A DNA stretch of 64,000 bases, taken from NCBI GenBank assembly GCA_963922205.1, contig CAWUHX010000069.1:558001-622000 (forward strand), written 5' to 3'. Position numbers and translations under genes: made by a program. The DNA is from Romanomermis culicivorax. Taxonomy: Eukaryota; Nematoda; Enoplea; Mermithida; Mermithidae. Position 1 is the stretch's first letter; every line of letters starts with the position of its first letter. Below are positions 10,291-22,661 of this stretch, piece after piece. The notes under the pieces are model-generated. The model ran no database searches. It was not told where the DNA came from and saw nothing but the letters and a program-made list of their open reading frames with translations.

Positions 10291-11191
10291 ATGTTTTCGT
10301 ATAACGCCTTGGCAATTATTGTTATTGTGTGGAATGTGCTCACAGTTGATGGTATGTATTTGATATGATTCATATACTGATACAATTCTTTTATACATTT
10401 TTGATAAGCAACTATATGATTTTCATGGGAATATGATAAGCCAGGAAAGATCGAAAATAACTCTTTAATCAACAGAGTGTTCGACACCGCTTGTGAATTC
10501 CTGATAATGTGCAGATTCGAATCCGGGCTTCGCAAACTATGACTACAGTAAATAACTTATGATTCACGAAGTTTCTTGAAACCGTAATGCTATCCTCAAT
10601 CATGTTCTATTGAACAGCAAGTGATGAAGATATATTCGTCCTACGTTATCAAATACAGAGTCAATCGTGGAGTTTAGTATTCATTTCTGTAATTTGAAAT
10701 TGAGATTCGTGAAGCCTAAACTTGCAAACATCACCAGAACTTTTGAATTGTCGTCTAGTATTTTAGCAAATATGTAGCTTGAAAGATCATAAGTGTTGCA
10801 GTTCTTTTCAATAAGTCGTTTGGTTTTGTTACGTTATTCCATTGTTCGATTTGCACAAAAAAATTAGTACCAAACGGCAGGTTTATTTGACTCTAATCCA
10901 AAAATGTCATTCATTTTGTAAAAATCATTTTTGGATGATTGAGACACGTTTGCTCGAGAATCATTTGGTTTTCTATACTTGCTTATTTTTCCTTTAGCAC
11001 TTTGGGTAGAAATCAAGAACAGTAAATGCGAAGGTGTTGAACGGAACGGTCTGAAAGCCTGCGCCGGTTGCTACAGAAAAGTTCCAAAGTCCGATAGTAA
11101 CGAAGAGAGTAAAAAACTTTGCTTTTGCCAATTTGGTTCGAATTGCCATTTCGGGCATCCGAAAACTTGCGGATTTCTGGACATGTGCTGA
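10291..11191 (+). CDS. Secreted 8-cysteine peptide, family B, gene B1 (two exons)
   Basis: Exon 1 is 10291-10351 and exon 2 is 10998-11191; the 646-bp intron starts GTATGT and ends TTTAG and is phase 1. The product has 84 residues. Exon 1 encodes almost only a hydrophobic signal peptide (MFSYNALAIIVIVWNVLTVD); exon 2 encodes the mature peptide. Its cysteine spacing is C-x10-C-x2-C-x16-C-x-C-x5-C-x7-C-x5-C, which allows four disulphides, with a conserved NSKCEGVERNGL start and an FGSNC..FGHPKTC core. B2 and B3 have the same exon layout and spacing. An AATAAA lies at about 11303. I do not recognise the fold; a secreted defence, venom or effector peptide is possible. The gene model is strong because three paralogues agree. 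Confidence 0.8.
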
Positions 11192-13512
11192 AGTGATTTT
11201 TTGTATAAATTAGCATTAATATGAGTCTCATATTTGATATTGTTATACTTGTTGTTACTATTTTGTTCATTAGTTATCAAAAGGTGTCTTCTAGATTACG
11301 AAAATAAAAATATCGTGCAGATTGCGTACAATTTTCAAGAAATATTGCAGAATAAAAGCCAACAATTAAGACTTTAGCTCCAACTGAACTGCAGCTCAAT
11401 CTATAGCTTAGCCCTACGTGTTATATTATTGCTGTACAGGTGCAACTCGGCTGCAGCTCAATTCATTCACTTAAAAGATGCAAGATAAGCTACAGCTAAG
11501 CTGTCAATTCTGTATCTGTTGCCGTTGAGGTGCAGCTCAGGTTCAATTTAACTTTTTTGATATGTTATGCGTATGCGAAAGCTTTTTAAACTACATCCAG
11601 ACAGTGTTTTGGTGTTTGAGCCCACCCAGACACCAAAATTTCTAGGCGAGCAGGATTTGTTTGCTCAAAAACGCTGCCATTTGGGCATCAATCGATCGAT
11701 CTCGTTGAGATCTAACCAAAAACATAATTTACAATGACTAATTTCAATATTTGACGCCGTAAGAAGCCGTCGACGTTTTATTAAGATTTAGTTGACCTCA
11801 CAGGTTTTTCTTGTTGCTACTATTTTATGACTGATTCATTGATTCTATTTGTCACCTGATTGAAGAGATGAACTTGTTTTTTTTTATTCAAGGGTGATAA
11901 AAAGTGGAAGATGTTGACTTCTAATCCAGGATAACATAAATTAACGAAGGACAACCGATGTTGACTTCAGTAAAAAGTGGTGAAAGCTTATAAAATATTT
12001 ATTCGCTGTAACACAGAAAAAACAAGATTTCGGTCAGAAAAAATCGCTGCTAACTTTACTCTGCGCAGTTCAGTGAAATTATGGCTGAACATTCAGCACA
12101 CGAACGTTCATCATTCAAAAGTAGACTGTACTTTCGATTAGATTCGAGTGTTAAAAACACCATCACTTTTATGATATTAAGGAATGTGTTGAAAGCAAAA
12201 ACCATGATGTTCAGAAGAAATCACATTTTCAGCACAGAGCTCATCTGGTGAAATCAAAACCATGTCTTATGTTTTTTTTCGTTCCAAGTACAGTTTGAGT
12301 AGTAAGAACAGAAGATCAGGAGTACTCCTATTTGTTTGATACAAAGGTCTATAGTCTGTTTTTCGTAAAATGCTTCCAAATGCAAAAATGACACAAATCA
12401 GTACTGTCGTCAAAAGGGTTTACATAAAGCTCTTAACGTAAAATTTATCCCTCGAAAAATTGCTGAAGATGAGCTCAGTATGCTTACAAATTTCCAGTCC
12501 TATACGACATATCATTTATCAGAAAATCGCGAAAATCTGTAATACTACTTGCTTTCCACTTTTGTTATTTGGAAGCATTTCAAGAAAAACAGACAATAAC
12601 TAGACATTATTCTCAACATTTCAAAATTTAACATTTTCATTGCAGAGGTTCATTTTGAAAAAAATGGACTAGACAGAGACACGGTTTATATACTTTCTTA
12701 TGAAATGCTTCGGGGAAATAAAAGTGAAAAGCAAGTAATATTTAATTTTTCTTATTTTTTGCTAAGCAACAAGTCATTGAAAGTGCAAATTTGAGAAAAA
12801 CCCAACTAAACCTATACATTTTTGTGTAAAAATTCTACAAGCTTCAAGCGAATCACTTTGAAGTTGATATTTTTTACTTACAAGCGTTATATAAAAACAA
12901 AGTATAGCCGTTGTCAGTTTTTGAAAGATGCTGTAATATTGAAAATGAGAAAAATAATCAGTTCTACCAAAACATCCGGGTCAAATCTGCACATGATCTT
13001 TTTTCAGATTCGTCGGGAGTATAGTTGATTAATCAATCGACAATTTTTTATTTTTATTGCGTCATCCAACAAGTCATCGGATATCAAGGAAGAAAGTAAG
13101 ACTTTTTGAGCCATGAAGAAAAATTGCCGCCGGCAAATAAAAAATATAGAAACTAAGATTTTCAAATATATATAAATAACTGGTTTTAGTAACTATTTCT
13201 ATTGAATAAAAAATATGAATGACATTTTATAGACTATTTTGACGTTTTCATTTAAATTAATGCAAACGCGAAGGCGGTTCCAAGAATTCCATCCAACTTG
13301 ACGCAACACCTAAATGGGCTGATGAAATAAAAACATTGGATGAATCACAAAAATTTGGTTCTCACAGAAAAATCAGTTCAAATTGACACGAAGTTACGAG
13401 TATTATCGTAACATTTGTTCCAATGAACAGATCACAATTCTATTTTAAATAAATATAAAAAATTCTTTTGCTTTGAGATGCAAAAATTTCCGCCAGTATG
13501 AAAATCTGTTAA
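11192..13512. other. Intergenic DNA with repeats
   Basis: No supported gene. At 11360-11575 a stretch rich in GCTGCAGCTCA and ATAGCTTAG motifs looks like a decayed relative of the foldback element at 56957. A hairpin around ACCAAAAT/ATTTTGGT lies at about 11604-11640. MITE type 1 sits at 12354-12594 with partial copies after it. Confidence 0.4.
12354..12594. repeat. MITE type 1, copy C (clearest copy)
   Basis: This 241-bp element starts GTCTGTTTTTCGTAAAATGC and ends GCATTTCAAGAAAAACAGAC, an inverted pair of about 28 bases with three or four mismatches. It has no coding capacity. It is the best reference for this family within the window. Confidence 0.6.
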
Positions 13513-14406
13513 AGCCGTAGGCATACTTAGCCGCAACGGGCGAAAAAGTCTGCGGCTCGCACACTTTTTTGCGGTTTTCAAAAATTGCGACCCGCAAGTC
13601 ACCCGCAAAACCGCAATGCGGTTGCGGTTGGCAAACCGCAACCGCATTGCGGTTTAGTGCGGTTTATCGACCCGCAAAGAGTTCTCGAGTGGAGTACTTT
13701 TTGCGGTTCTGGCAGCCGCACTTGATACAGTATATGCCGTTTCGCGCTGAATAACACTGAATACCTGATCTTTATCAACTAGAAAACTCAATTATTTCCA
13801 GAATTTGCTTTGTCCTGTGCTTTTTTTTCTGCAAAGGAATCTTCTGAGGAGAAAAATTCGGGAACAAAGAATAAAATTTATGCAAGGTTCTCATTGTCGA
13901 AAAAATTTTCGGGAATCGGAAACTGAAAAGATGTATTTTGGTGAACACTGTTTTTCCCGCCGGCTTTTTCGTCAAATGGCGATAGGGGTAAAAAATTTTT
14001 CCCCAATTTTCTAAAGTCTTTTTTCGCTTAAAAATGCTCATAGACGGTTTATTTTAGTGTTTTTAAGCTTTTAAAACATGATGTTTTTAGAGCGGTTGAT
14101 TTTTTCCACATGAGAACCGGACCCAAAATTTTTTTCCTCATTTTATAAAAATTTTTTCCATTTTTAAAAACGTGCCTACCTACGGATGCTTTTCCATGCA
14201 ATTAGGAGCATACCCAAGCATTTTGACGCTTTTGGATTCGGAAACCTACAACCTTGCATCTCTTAAGTAATTTCCGGTTCGAAATTGCGGTTAACTATGC
14301 TTACAATTGCGGTTTTCCGGTTCCGCAAAAATGCGGAACCGCGACCCGCAATTGCGGGTCGCAAAATTTGCGGCCGCAAAAAAACCGGTCAAGTATGCCT
14401 ACGGCT
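13513..14406. mobile_element. PIF/Harbinger-type MITE, 894 bp
   Basis: It starts AGCCGTAGGCATACTT and ends with the exact inverse AAGTATGCCTACGGCT, flanked by TAA at 13510-13512 and 14407-14409. Near both ends are dense GCGGTT/AACCGC and GACCCGC motifs that pair with each other. The inside (about 13840-14140) holds an inverted pair around GGTTCTCAT and GAAAAAATTTTCGGG-like sequence. Part of this interior matches the element at 54634-55552, so the two are relatives. No transposase is seen. Confidence 0.75.
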
Positions 14407-14409
14407 TAA

Positions 14410-15160
14410 CTAATTACGGCTGTATCATTTGATTTTGTGGTGAAAAAATAAAAATCCAAAAATGCGTATTGGAAGCAATCATCAAGATTCTTGATGTTTG
14501 CAGTATTCCTGCTGCGTTTCATCGAAATTTAATACAATCTGAAGCTCTAGAATGATTAATTTTTTTAAATAGTTGGTTTCGGAGCTGTTTTCTTGCTGCG
14601 TCTTTGCTCAATCTCCATCACTTCAAGATGAAAAAGGTAAATATCGCTAAAAGTTAAGAAAACAAGTGTCTTAAAGTCAAAAAATTTGCTTCTTGTTGCT
14701 TCGAAAAATAATCTTTAGTTGTATAAGTACGTAAAAAATTTCCCAGTTTTTTGTTGATGATATTGAAGCAAAATCTAGTGCGTAGTCGTCGAAATAGATG
14801 TGAAAAATATTTTCCCGTACTTAATATTTGCATGCAGAAGGGTAATTTCCCTTACCTCGAATGTCCCGTTGCCTCGAATGTCCCGTTACTTCGAATAAGG
14901 ATTCTTTGCTGTAATTATAAAATACTGACACTATAATCTTTCGGGATACTATAATCTGTTTTTTGTAAAATGATTAAAGATTGAAAACAAGACAAAGACC
15001 ATTACTATCGTCAAAATTCTTGCACAAAACCGTTACAGTAAGATCTTTAACTCAAAAATGGCGAAGCACTAGTTAAATAAATTCATAGATTTCAAATCCG
15101 GTGTGACAAATATTTCAGCAGAAAATCGTAAAAAAAGTTCAATAGTAATTACTGTCGGTC
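14410..15160. other. Intergenic DNA with repeat motifs
   Basis: No gene. The motif CTCGAATGTCCCGTT is repeated in tandem near 14857-14898. A truncated MITE type 1 copy runs from about 14948 and ends abruptly where the foldback element starts at 15161. Confidence 0.4.
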
Positions 15161-16448
15161 TATTCCCAAGTGAGCGATTTCCAACTGAGCGATTCCAAAC
15201 TGAGCGATTCTCATTTGAGCAATTCCCAAGTGGGCGATTCTCAATTGGGCGAATTCCCAATTGAGCGATTCCTCTGTGAGCGGTTCCCAATCGAGTGAAT
15301 TCCCAAATGAGCGAATTCCCAATTGGCTGATTCCAAACGAGAGATAAAAAATGTAATAAAACCTTCTTCAGATTTTTCTTCTTTACCTTATACTTTTCTT
15401 TGTATATATTTCTTTTTTCTTTCGTTCTGTGTGTTGTTTATGTTTTCGTTTATCTATGTTTTTGGAAATTTATCTTTTGTCTCTACTTTCTCTAATTTTT
15501 TTTCTCGTCATCTACTTTTTTCTTTTTTGCTCATGAAACGATACATTACAAGTTGTCATTTTTAATAAACATTGTCCCCGATATTATTCTTATACAATTC
15601 GGCACCCTCTATTCCCTATTTAATTTTATCCACCGCGATTTTTTCTTTATTCTCAACTACATTTCATAGTAGTTTTTTGCTTTTACTTCTTTATCTTTCT
15701 CTCTTTCTACTCTCCTGATTCCTTCTTTTTTCGTTTTTTTCCACATTATTTTTTTTCTTCCTTGCTGCTTTCTCTACTTTGCTTCTTCTTTCTTTTCATT
15801 TTTTCATGTTTTTATTCTTTTTCTGATCCTTCTCCACATAATTTCGCTTATTCTTAATGTCTTCATTTTTGTTGACGTTTCCTTTCTCTTGATATTTTGC
15901 TTCATCCAGCATTCTTTTGTTTGTTTTTTTAATGAAGATTTTCACTCTTATAACGATGAAAGACTCAAGCATGCCGAACCGTAACAAGAATTATACGGAA
16001 GACAACGATTATTTAAAATGACAACTTGAAATGCATTGTATCATGAGCAAAAAAAGAAAAAATTACATGACAAGAATGAAGAAAATGAAAGAAAGCACAG
16101 GCATAAAAACATGCATAAACGAAAAAAGTGGCAATACACACAGAAAACGAAAGAAAAAAGAATTACATAAAAAGAAAACTACGAGGTAAAGAAGGAAAAT
16201 ATGAAGAAATCGCTTGTTTGGAATCGCCCAATTGGAAATTCTATGATTTGAAAATTCGCTCAATTGGGTATTCGCTCATTTAGGAATTCGCTCAATAGGG
16301 AATCGCTCAATGGGGAATTCGCTCACATAGGAATTCGCTCAATTGGGAATCGCTCACATGGGAATCGCTGAATTGGGAATTTGCTCATTTGGGAATTCGC
16401 TGAATTGAGAATCGCTCACATGGGAATCGCTGAATTGGGAATTCGCTT
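15161..16448. mobile_element. Foldback-type element 1, copy 1
   Basis: The left part (15161-15350) is an array of 16-18-base units of the form GAGCGATTCCCAATT; the right part (about 16205-16448) is the same array inverted (AATTGGGAATCGCTC). Inside each array the arm continues as pyrimidine-rich sequence on the left and matching purine-rich sequence on the right (TACATTACAAGTTGTCATTTT versus its inverse near 16020). The arms total about 400 bp each around a pyrimidine-rich centre. Three copies in the window share arms and centre. No transposase is visible. Hydrophobic open frames inside are translations of pyrimidine runs. Confidence 0.75.
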
Positions 16449-16808
16449 TCAAAATTCCAGTTTCATCTTTCTTAAGCGCAGGCTTAGGATTAGGCTTAGG
16501 CTCAGGCTCGGGCTTAAGCTTAGTATTGTATTCGAGGCAACGGGATGCTTAGCATAAAAGTTTTTTTGAACGACAATATCATTGTTCGAGGTAACGGGAG
16601 ATTAGGTGATGGGACGTGCGGAGGGATATCCTCTTGTGAATAGAAGGAATGTCACGCGATACTGCTGTGCATACAAATCCGCTCACGATAAGGAAAGTAC
16701 TATTCCTAGATGAATTTTGTTGTGGAAAGTGAGACCCCGTTCAGTTGACCCTTGAAACTTCTTGCCATGCGCAAATATGTACCGTGAACCATTCCAAAAT
16801 TATTGTAA
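16449..16808. other. Non-coding, repeat-like
   Basis: GGCTTAGG/GGCTCAGG hexamer-like repeats lie at about 16484-16520, followed by inverted forms of the CCCGTTACCTCGAA motif near 16534 and 16585. No gene is seen. Confidence 0.35.
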
Positions 16809-17045
16809 ATTTGTCCGGAATTTTCTAATATCCTGAGCATTTCCATCCGAGTCGGTCTTTTAGCGTCTATGGAAGGTGATTTAACTGACCCTAAAAGATC
16901 AATTAATCGAATGAAGTCGTCTGTTTACGTGTTGCAGGTTGCTCTTGCGACTACTTTCACCAAGCAACTAAAAAAATCTGCACAGGTTTCAGGATGGCAA
17001 CATAACAAAAGGTCAAAATTCATTGCACTCACAAAATTTGAGTAG
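16809..17045 (+). other. Possible coding exon or gene fragment, unrecognised
   Basis: A frame of 78 codons between stops (first ATG at 16869) has unusually protein-like composition for this AT-rich DNA, with mixed charged and polar residues and few homopolymers. It is directly followed by another modest frame at 17065-17283. I recognise no family and see no firm splice sites. It could be an exon, a decayed gene, or chance. Confidence 0.2.
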
Positions 17046-17064
17046 CTAAACCATGGACCATTAA

Positions 17065-17283
17065 TTGAATTTCGAAATCTTCATGAATTATTGTTGTAAG
17101 CTTCGAAAAAGGAACGGACAGGATATAAAAAAATCATGTGCAAATGTTCGATCTTTACACAAACTTTTGACTGGCCTGTTGTCCGAAAGTTCGGAAGGCT
17201 GCAACTTGTACTGTCAAACTGGGTTTACTATGAACAATTTCGAACTTGTGGATCAAACGGGTCAGGCAGGAACTACAACATGA
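17065..17283 (+). other. Possible small coding frame, unrecognised
   Basis: There are 72 codons from ATG, ending TGA. The product has six cysteines (including GCNLYC) and a Gln/Thr-rich end. It has no signal peptide in this frame. A possible acceptor (TTGTTGTAAG) lies inside. It may be a chance frame or an exon paired with the previous segment. Confidence 0.2.
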
Positions 17284-18823
17284 ACACTTTTTAATGAAAA
17301 ACGAAATTTGCTGGATAGTGAAGGGGATCGCTATTTTTCAACTTTCATTTCGATCGCAAAAATACCGAATAAACTTTTAGATACGCATAACTAAAAAATC
17401 AAGACCCTGTTCACGAAACGTATCAGACTTATTCTATTTGCAATGAGGAAAAGAAAAAAAGAAGAAAATAAAAAGAAGAACAAAGTGAAAAAAACTGAGA
17501 AAGAGAGAAAAAGAATCTTTTTCTTTTTTTCTTTCTTTCATATTTTTCGTTCTAATTTCCTTTTTTTGAGACATTTTTAATTTAGAAATCTTGGCAGCGC
17601 TCCTTAAACTTTCAGCTGAACCACTGTCTGAAGGATTTAGTCCTTCCAGTCGGCTGATCCAGCTTTTTTGAGTGAGACCCGGAACAGGCTCTCATATTTG
17701 CTGCTTCCGGCTTGAGCTGTATAGTTAGTCGGATTGTGGTAGCACTCTTGAATCGGACGACTAGGAATTCGACTTGAAACCATTTTATGCGAGGTTATTT
17801 GTTGGTAAAATGATGGTTTAGGTGTGTATAGCGAATACCACCGTGGTCATGAATGAGTTTTCAAGTTACCCGAGCGACCCTTAGTCACTCTGATGATCTA
17901 TCGATAAGGAACGAATCATCCGAATGACTAGTGGTCACTCGGTTCACTCGTATGACCCTACCTTATCTTCAAAATGATTTGCCAGCTAATTTCGTGATTT
18001 TTCACGGATAGGTCACTCGATGGCTTCAAATCATCAATTGACGATCTTGTTTTCTTTTGCTGAACCTAGAACTCGACAACCAGACTTTTTAATAAAAAAA
18101 CGCGTTTATACTTTACGGCCGTGGAAGTCATAATAAAGGTAAAATCTGATTGGTTACGCCAGCCGTGGCCGTAGACATCGGATCGAGAAGTGCAGACGCG
18201 GCTCAGCTGCTACAGTCAACTAGAGAAAAAGTGTAGGGTTTATTATTTGCATGAAAATCTTTCTGTGCTCCGAGGATCATTTAAAAGACAGACTACAGAT
18301 CCATTACAAAACTGTAATAATTGTCAATGATTCTATGAACTTCAAGGTTGAAGATCATGGAATGAGTTCAATGATACTGTAGCTTTGATCTTTAGTAGCT
18401 CTATTTCTTTCAACAGAGCTGGGACTTCAAAAAGACTTCAATTGCCCCACAAAGTTTGATGAAGTCGAGAGTTTATATTGTGATGTCTAGGACAGAACGT
18501 TTTTTTGTCACAAGAATCCATTGGTCGTCAGTAAACCCTTACTAGAATCCCATAACCCCATGATCTGTGTTTCATACAGTTTTTCAAATATAGCTTCTGA
18601 TTTCAATATCAACTCAAATAGAACCGGAAAATAGTTTTCATCTAGTTTTCGATATCGTATGTTGCTAAAAAAGTTCTTAGCTTGTCTTTAAAGGGAGGCA
18701 TCATTTCCAATGAAAACTTCGTAAACAATTTTGGCTGTATAAATGACATTAAAGGCTTGGAAAATTTAGTGGAAACAAAACTATCTATCATTTAATAAAT
18801 TATTCGATGTTTATTTGCTTGTG
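17284..18823. other. Intergenic DNA, no gene seen
   Basis: A purine-rich then pyrimidine-rich block (17445-17560, AAGAAGAAA... then TTTTTCTTT...) can fold on itself. The rest is non-repetitive at the scale I can read, with no frame or RNA gene that I can support. Confidence 0.4.
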
Positions 18824-20012
18824 ATGACGTTTTTGAAGGCTACTGTCGTAATTCTTGTTATAGCTGTTAATACTTTCGGAGTTGAAGGTATAGATTGCTA
18901 ATCAACGCATAGACAATTATAGTCCATTTTCCAGTGTGAGCCTTAAAACGCAAGTTACTACTCATGCAAACAGTAAATAGCATGTAGGCGAACGTCTTCT
19001 TGTCGTGATGACGGCTGCAGTCAGGACTACAGCGTCGGGATAGACGATGCAGATTTATTACATGTTTATGGATTTCTTTAGAGTGCCCAGCAGATTTGAA
19101 AATTACCTTACTGATTTTTTAGCTGCTCTTGAAAATAGCTGTTACCAACTGGGAGTAAAAATTTTTTACATGAATCGTAGTGTAGCTACAAATATTGTAA
19201 CAATGGTGCATTACTTCCATGACATAAAGCGACTAATTGATTTTTGCGACAACTTTCCAGGCTCATTACCAATGAATCATCGATTTACTTGCAGAGGATA
19301 ACCTTTTCAATTTAGGAAGTGAATTGATCATAAACTATCATCTGGCTGAGAAGCATCAATAAAATTAAAAGTTCGGACGATAAAGTCTTCTATAGGTTTT
19401 GGATATCGAAATAGTCTCCGTAATCTCTTTTGCTATAAATAAACATCTATAAGATTCATCAGGAAACACGAGAATACAATTGAAGTCCTCTTGAAGTAGC
19501 GCTCAAAGATCATCAATCAGGAGTGAAATAAACTTTTAACCATCGGAAATACTCGCGGAACGATCATGAAACACTACATGTGATCTGTTATGTAGAATCT
19601 ATTGCATAGAAACTTTTGATCGTTAACACCATTGCTGATGTGACCAGTTCCACATCATTGTTGATCTTCCTAATAACTCATTTGAATGTGCATATGGATT
19701 CTATTATATTTTTTTCGAATCTGAGTTCAGTATCATAATTTAATATACAAACCGAGCTGATCATAAACTAAAAATAGCATATCATCATACCATAAAACTT
19801 TATCAGTATAATTTTTAGGCATTTGGACCAGCATCAGAAACAGTAAGTGCGAAGGCGTGGAACGCAACGGTTTGATTGCGTGCGGTGGTTGTTCAAAGAA
19901 AATTCACGATCCCGATGATAATCGCAAGAAAAAAACATTGTGCTTCTGCCAATTCGGATCGAATTGCAATTTCGGTCACCCGAAAACTTGCACTTTTTTG
20001 AAAGCGTGTTGA
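18824..20012 (+). CDS. Secreted 8-cysteine peptide, family B, gene B2 (two exons)
   Basis: Exon 1 is 18824-18887 and exon 2 is 19819-20012, with a 931-bp phase-1 intron (GTATAG ... TTTTTAG). The product has 85 residues. Exon 1 is a signal peptide (MTFLKATVVILVIAVNTFGV). Exon 2 starts IWTSIRNSKCEGVERNGL and has the B1 spacing exactly: C-x10-C-x2-C-x16-C-x-C-x5-C-x7-C-x5-C. The block CFCQFGSNC and the FGHPKTC core are identical or nearly so to B1, while the central loop diverges, as expected under selection on loops. An upstream ATG ends in TGATG overlapping the chosen start; the chosen start gives the paralogue-like signal peptide. A TTA-rich microsatellite follows the gene. Confidence 0.8.
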
Positions 20013-20049
20013 TTTTTCGTTGCATTTATCCGAAATGATCATCGTTTCT

Positions 20050-20106
20050 TTTTTATTTGTTATTTATTATTTATTATTATTATTTATTATTATTTATTAT
20101 AAATTA
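20050..20106. repeat. TTA/ATTT microsatellite
   Basis: A run of ATTTATTATT-type units lies just 3' of gene B2. Similar ATT-rich runs occur at about 3884-3931 and 50750-50790. Confidence 0.7.
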
Positions 20107-22661
20107 TTAGAATGATGTCGCTAAAATTAAGTATTCAAACGATTCTTTTCCTTTGATTTTCGACAGTGTGCTGCAGTGAATATTTTTTGCAGATTTGCTA
20201 CGCTGGTCTTTGTCTAGAGTATGTAAATCAGATGGTTCTCCCGTGAACAACTTTTCGTTGGATAAGGGCGACATGTCTAAGAATATTTGGTCCTATGATT
20301 CAAAATATGGCATAATGATTGACTTTTAGAACACGATAGTGGACGTCAAATTTAGGCGTTGTATGTTTAATTGTTCAAAATGGGAACGCCCTGTTATTGA
20401 TGTTGACTTTTATTCAAGATTTTTAATGATTATTAGAAGAGACAGGCGATAGATTTTCTGGACAGCAAAAAATTTCGATGACTTTTGGGAAAAGACATAC
20501 ATTGACATTGATAACTTTGGAATGATATCTTTTCCTGTCTATTATCACTTTGGTGTTTTCGTTTGCGTTCCAAACATACCAAATGGCAAATCCGAGGTTT
20601 GGTTCGCCTGGTACCGATCAGTTATAAAGATAAACGCGTGCAAATAACGTGATTGAAAAATAATTCTTACTGTAAATTAACAGCTTAAGACGCGATATCT
20701 GATAGGACATGTCTTCCAAAATAGAAATCCACAACAACGTGAAAAGTAAATGTACTTCAAAATCTGATATGGTGCATATTTCGGATGTGCTAACAATCAC
20801 GTTTTGGGCTTTTCTTGTATGGAGCAACTTTTTGTACACTAAAAAATCGCACGTTTGCATGTTTGTTGCACAAACCTTTATATGCAGATAGAAATTAAGT
20901 CCATGTCCTTGATGCATAGCACCAAAGTACACAGCATTAACTTAGACTTCCTGAAAATTACTTCCTGGATGCTTCTGAATGGAAATTTATCTATACAAAT
21001 TTTAGTAAGAAGTTAGAAAAATTGAGATTTTGATCTTGTAAAATACACCAAAATTCACCCTTTTCATGTCTAACGCTCAACTTATTCCCTTTTCCGGAAA
21101 TTCTTTTTCTAAAATGTCAATCCAAAAAATTTTCCAATAGAATCCGGGCGAAGAGCCGGAAAATTATTCTATGTTCTCTGATTTTAGGGCCTAGATCTGA
21201 CCAATTAATGTCGAGAAAATCTCTTTTCCGACGGTGCCCAAAAATGTTTGTATGGAGTCAGGAATGTTTTTCTTGTAGAAAAAAACACTGATCACTGTAA
21301 CATTCATGTTGTCAGAAAATCGAAATTGAGTGCTCGCTGATGAATGCACCAAATATTTCGATTTTTGACAGTTTTACTCAAAAATTGCATGTCCAGATGA
21401 TTCGCTGCCAAAAAGTCAAAATACAAAAAAAAACATTTAAAAATGAGACAAAATTTGTGGTTTCCTTTTTTCTACGGTGTATCGCAGAATTTTTTTTTTA
21501 AATTGTAAGCTTCAGCGGCGATTTTCCATTAGTTGAACTATTCAACGGTATTCAAAGACTCCTACGTTTGGAGCGTTTATAAGAGCAGTGCTGGAAATGT
21601 TGTCAAAGAATTTAATGTTTGTCGTGATAAGTTTTGCACTAGACAAAATTCCAGAATTCTTTTATAAAGATAATGACTCTCGAAATTTCACTTAAATTCA
21701 TCTATTTTTTTGGGAATTTTTCAATGGTTGATGAAACACAAGCGAGTAGTGTTCCTGCAAGTCTTTTTTCTCAAATCGAGTGTGCATGATTATGAGCTAG
21801 ACAGAAGAAAAATAATTCGTTATACATACCTGGAAAAACTTTGCATCAGGTCATTTCCAAATATAAATTTTAGCAGTGATCAAAAATTAGATTATTCTCA
21901 TTACATATCATACTACTCATTTAGAAGTGGGGCAAGTCGAATCGGAGGAAAAATTTCTGCAGCGAGAAATCATCAGGTATACATAACAGAATCGAACCTC
22001 TTAATTTTGTGCAATTCAAACTTTTCTAATATCGGTACCATTTTAATTCATCTCTGAACTTTTCTTTAGGTAACCGTTCAAACAGGAACCTTTTTACTTG
22101 CTCATAGGACCGGTCCTCTATTATTTATTCGGACACATATGTTAGTGTCCAAGTATTCTAGCTTGCTTGACAGCAAAAATATTGTCCATTTTCGTAGAGA
22201 CGAAAAACGACTTACTCTGATTCTAATTTACAAGCGTTTTATAAAAAGCGGGAAAAGAGTCATCCTTGACCTGCAAATCGATTTGCGTTAAGCCATAATA
22301 TTAGGAATTTTTCAGATACATTAATTCAATTCAAAATACTGTACAGAATTTACATGAATGAAGGGTAGGGTTTGCTTTTCAAGTGACAGTTTGAAGTAGT
22401 TTGCACTTTGGGTGATGTCAGACCTCATCCCACGAAAGTGGAATTGAGATCAACAAGACGATCAGAAGTCAGCATATTGTTGGGTGACGCTGGATCCGTC
22501 AAAAATTGTGCAAATCTAGACCACATTCACCTAGTGAACTAATATATTTATGAGAAAGCAGTCTCAGACATGCCTGAAAGGATCATTTCTCAAAATAGTG
22601 ATCGTATAATACTTCACATAGTCTACTTTCATTAGTTGTATATTGGAGGCACCCTGGAGGG
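20107..22661. other. Intergenic DNA, no gene seen
   Basis: Open frames up to about 115 codons (for example 21710-22057) have AT-driven composition and no motif, so I do not call genes. The last bases (ATTGGAGGCACCCTGGAGGG) resemble the inverse of a repeat near 53020-53035, so the retrotransposon may have landed in an old repeat. Confidence 0.4.

Noticed and set aside
10465..10535. Possible tRNA from a B-box-like ATTCGAATCC
   Set aside because: No matching A box, anticodon arm or acceptor pairing could be found.
15161..15350. Regular short repeats resembling a CRISPR array
   Set aside because: Units are contiguous with no unique spacers, occur inverted at the other end of the element, and the DNA is eukaryotic.
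21710..22057. 115-codon frame
   Set aside because: No motif, AT-driven composition, no splice or paralogue support.
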